Positions 51,146 through 51,479 of a DNA stretch of 51,479 nt are shown piece after piece. The stretch lies in assembly GCA_944384655.1 (NCBI GenBank), contig CALWUF010000038.1, positions 1 through 51,479 on the forward strand, given 5' to 3'. Position numbers and translations under genes: made by a program. This stretch comes from an uncultured Butyricicoccus sp. GTDB lineage: Bacteria; Bacillota; Clostridia; Oscillospirales; Butyricicoccaceae. The notes beneath the pieces were generated by a model. It made no database searches. It was not told the DNA's origin and worked only from the letters and a program-made list of their open reading frames with translations. Position 1 is the stretch's first letter. Every line of letters begins with the position of its first letter.

Positions 51146-51479
51146 ATGAATGCAATGAATCAGGCAATTTCTGATATCGGTGTCGTACCGGTAATCAAGC
51201 TGAACAATCCGGTTCGCGATGCAGCTCCGCTGGCAAAGGCGCTGTGCGAGGGCGGCGTACCGGTCGCTGAAGTCACATTCCGTGCAGCAGGCGCACCGCT
51301 TGCCATCAAGTTGATGAAGGAAACCTGTCCGGACATGATCGTGGGTGCGGGCACTGTCACCACCACCGCACAAATCGACGACGCGATTGCAGCAGGCGCA
51401 CAGTTTATCGTCACTCCGGGATTTGACGCAGAACTGGTTGCTTATGCACAGAGCAAGAATATTGCGATTTATCCAGGCT
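51146..51479 (+). CDS. eda: KDPG/KHG aldolase, N-terminal part (cut by window end)
   Basis: The first 111 residues of a class I aldolase splitting 2-keto-3-deoxy-6-phosphogluconate (or 4-hydroxy-2-oxoglutarate) are visible. Family blocks are VVPVIKLNN, VAEVTFRAAGAP (catalytic Glu in EVTFR), MIVGAGTVTT and AQFIVTPGFDAELV. The Schiff-base Lys region lies beyond the window. GGAGGG lies 7 nt from the ATG. The gene is divergent from an IclR repressor and probably starts a uronate or 2-keto-3-deoxygluconate catabolic operon that continues outside the window. Confidence 0.92.
   Translation, partial: MNAMNQAISDIGVVPVIKLNNPVRDAAPLAKALCEGGVPVAEVTFRAAGAPLAIKLMKETCPDMIVGAGTVTTTAQIDDAIAAGAQFIVTPGFDAELVAYAQSKNIAIYPG

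Noticed and set aside
1..51479. CRISPR arrays, tRNA/rRNA genes, insertion sequences, prophage genes
   Set aside because: No regularly spaced repeats, no tRNA-like cloverleaf with CCA-type end, and no transposase, integrase or phage protein motif was found on either strand.

Overview
The window looks like chromosomal DNA of a Gram-positive, anaerobic, gut-type member of the Clostridia, probably Oscillospiraceae/Ruminococcaceae-like. This is inferred from gene families, the moderate GC content, strong AGGAGG ribosome binding sites, an S-layer-homology (SLH) surface protein, lipoproteins with Gram-positive lipoboxes, and Firmicutes-type Leloir genes. About 45 protein genes are supported. No tRNA, rRNA, IS element, prophage or CRISPR array was seen.

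Layout. 1-330: an unassigned, strongly base-paired plus-strand region ending in a terminator, a candidate structured RNA. 329-4987: a cysteine hydrolase, three tandem M42 aminopeptidases and a divergent RluA-type pseudouridine synthase. 5136-11105: a DUF1846 protein, then a MarR regulator with a heterodimeric ABC exporter, both preceded by the same small palindrome. 11190-18430: a sugar-binding lipoprotein, two sugar-isomerase-like TIM-barrel proteins, a Gfo/Idh dehydrogenase and two paralogous AraC regulators. A 40-bp element is shared by the dehydrogenase-operon promoter and one regulator promoter. 18593-23314: a cytidylate-kinase-like protein, a YgjP-type metallopeptidase, a YibE/F pair, an HMA-like protein without its CxxC, a 41-residue small protein and a YitT-family membrane protein. 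23450-33511: a galactose/alpha-galactoside module of galT, galE, galK, an AraC regulator, a GH36 alpha-galactosidase, a GPH-family symporter and a LacI regulator.

33708-41264 is the most interesting block. It is a compact minus-strand operon of a DtxR/MntR-like regulator, an SLH surface protein, a NusG-domain-II protein (EetA-like), a Gx-transporter protein (EetB-like), an ApbE flavin transferase, a three-domain FMN-binding protein, a one-domain FMN-binding protein and a NapH/NosR-like membrane ferredoxin. Together they read as a flavinylation-based electron-export chain from a membrane iron-sulfur protein to the cell surface. Two matching TTAG-N6-CTAA dyads suggest metal control. The last domain of both the three-domain protein and the SLH protein carries an altered flavinylation motif (S-R/T-A-T-C-S-S instead of S-G-A-T).

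41648-51479: an MFS transporter; a MoxR ATPase/VWA/leucine-rich-repeat operon; a DUF1858 redox protein with a flavin reductase; a GH3 glycosidase; and an IclR regulator divergent from a KDPG/KHG aldolase cut by the window end, with matching dyads in front of both. Overall the window combines plant-glycan and sugar catabolism with redox disposal, as expected of a fermentative gut bacterium.
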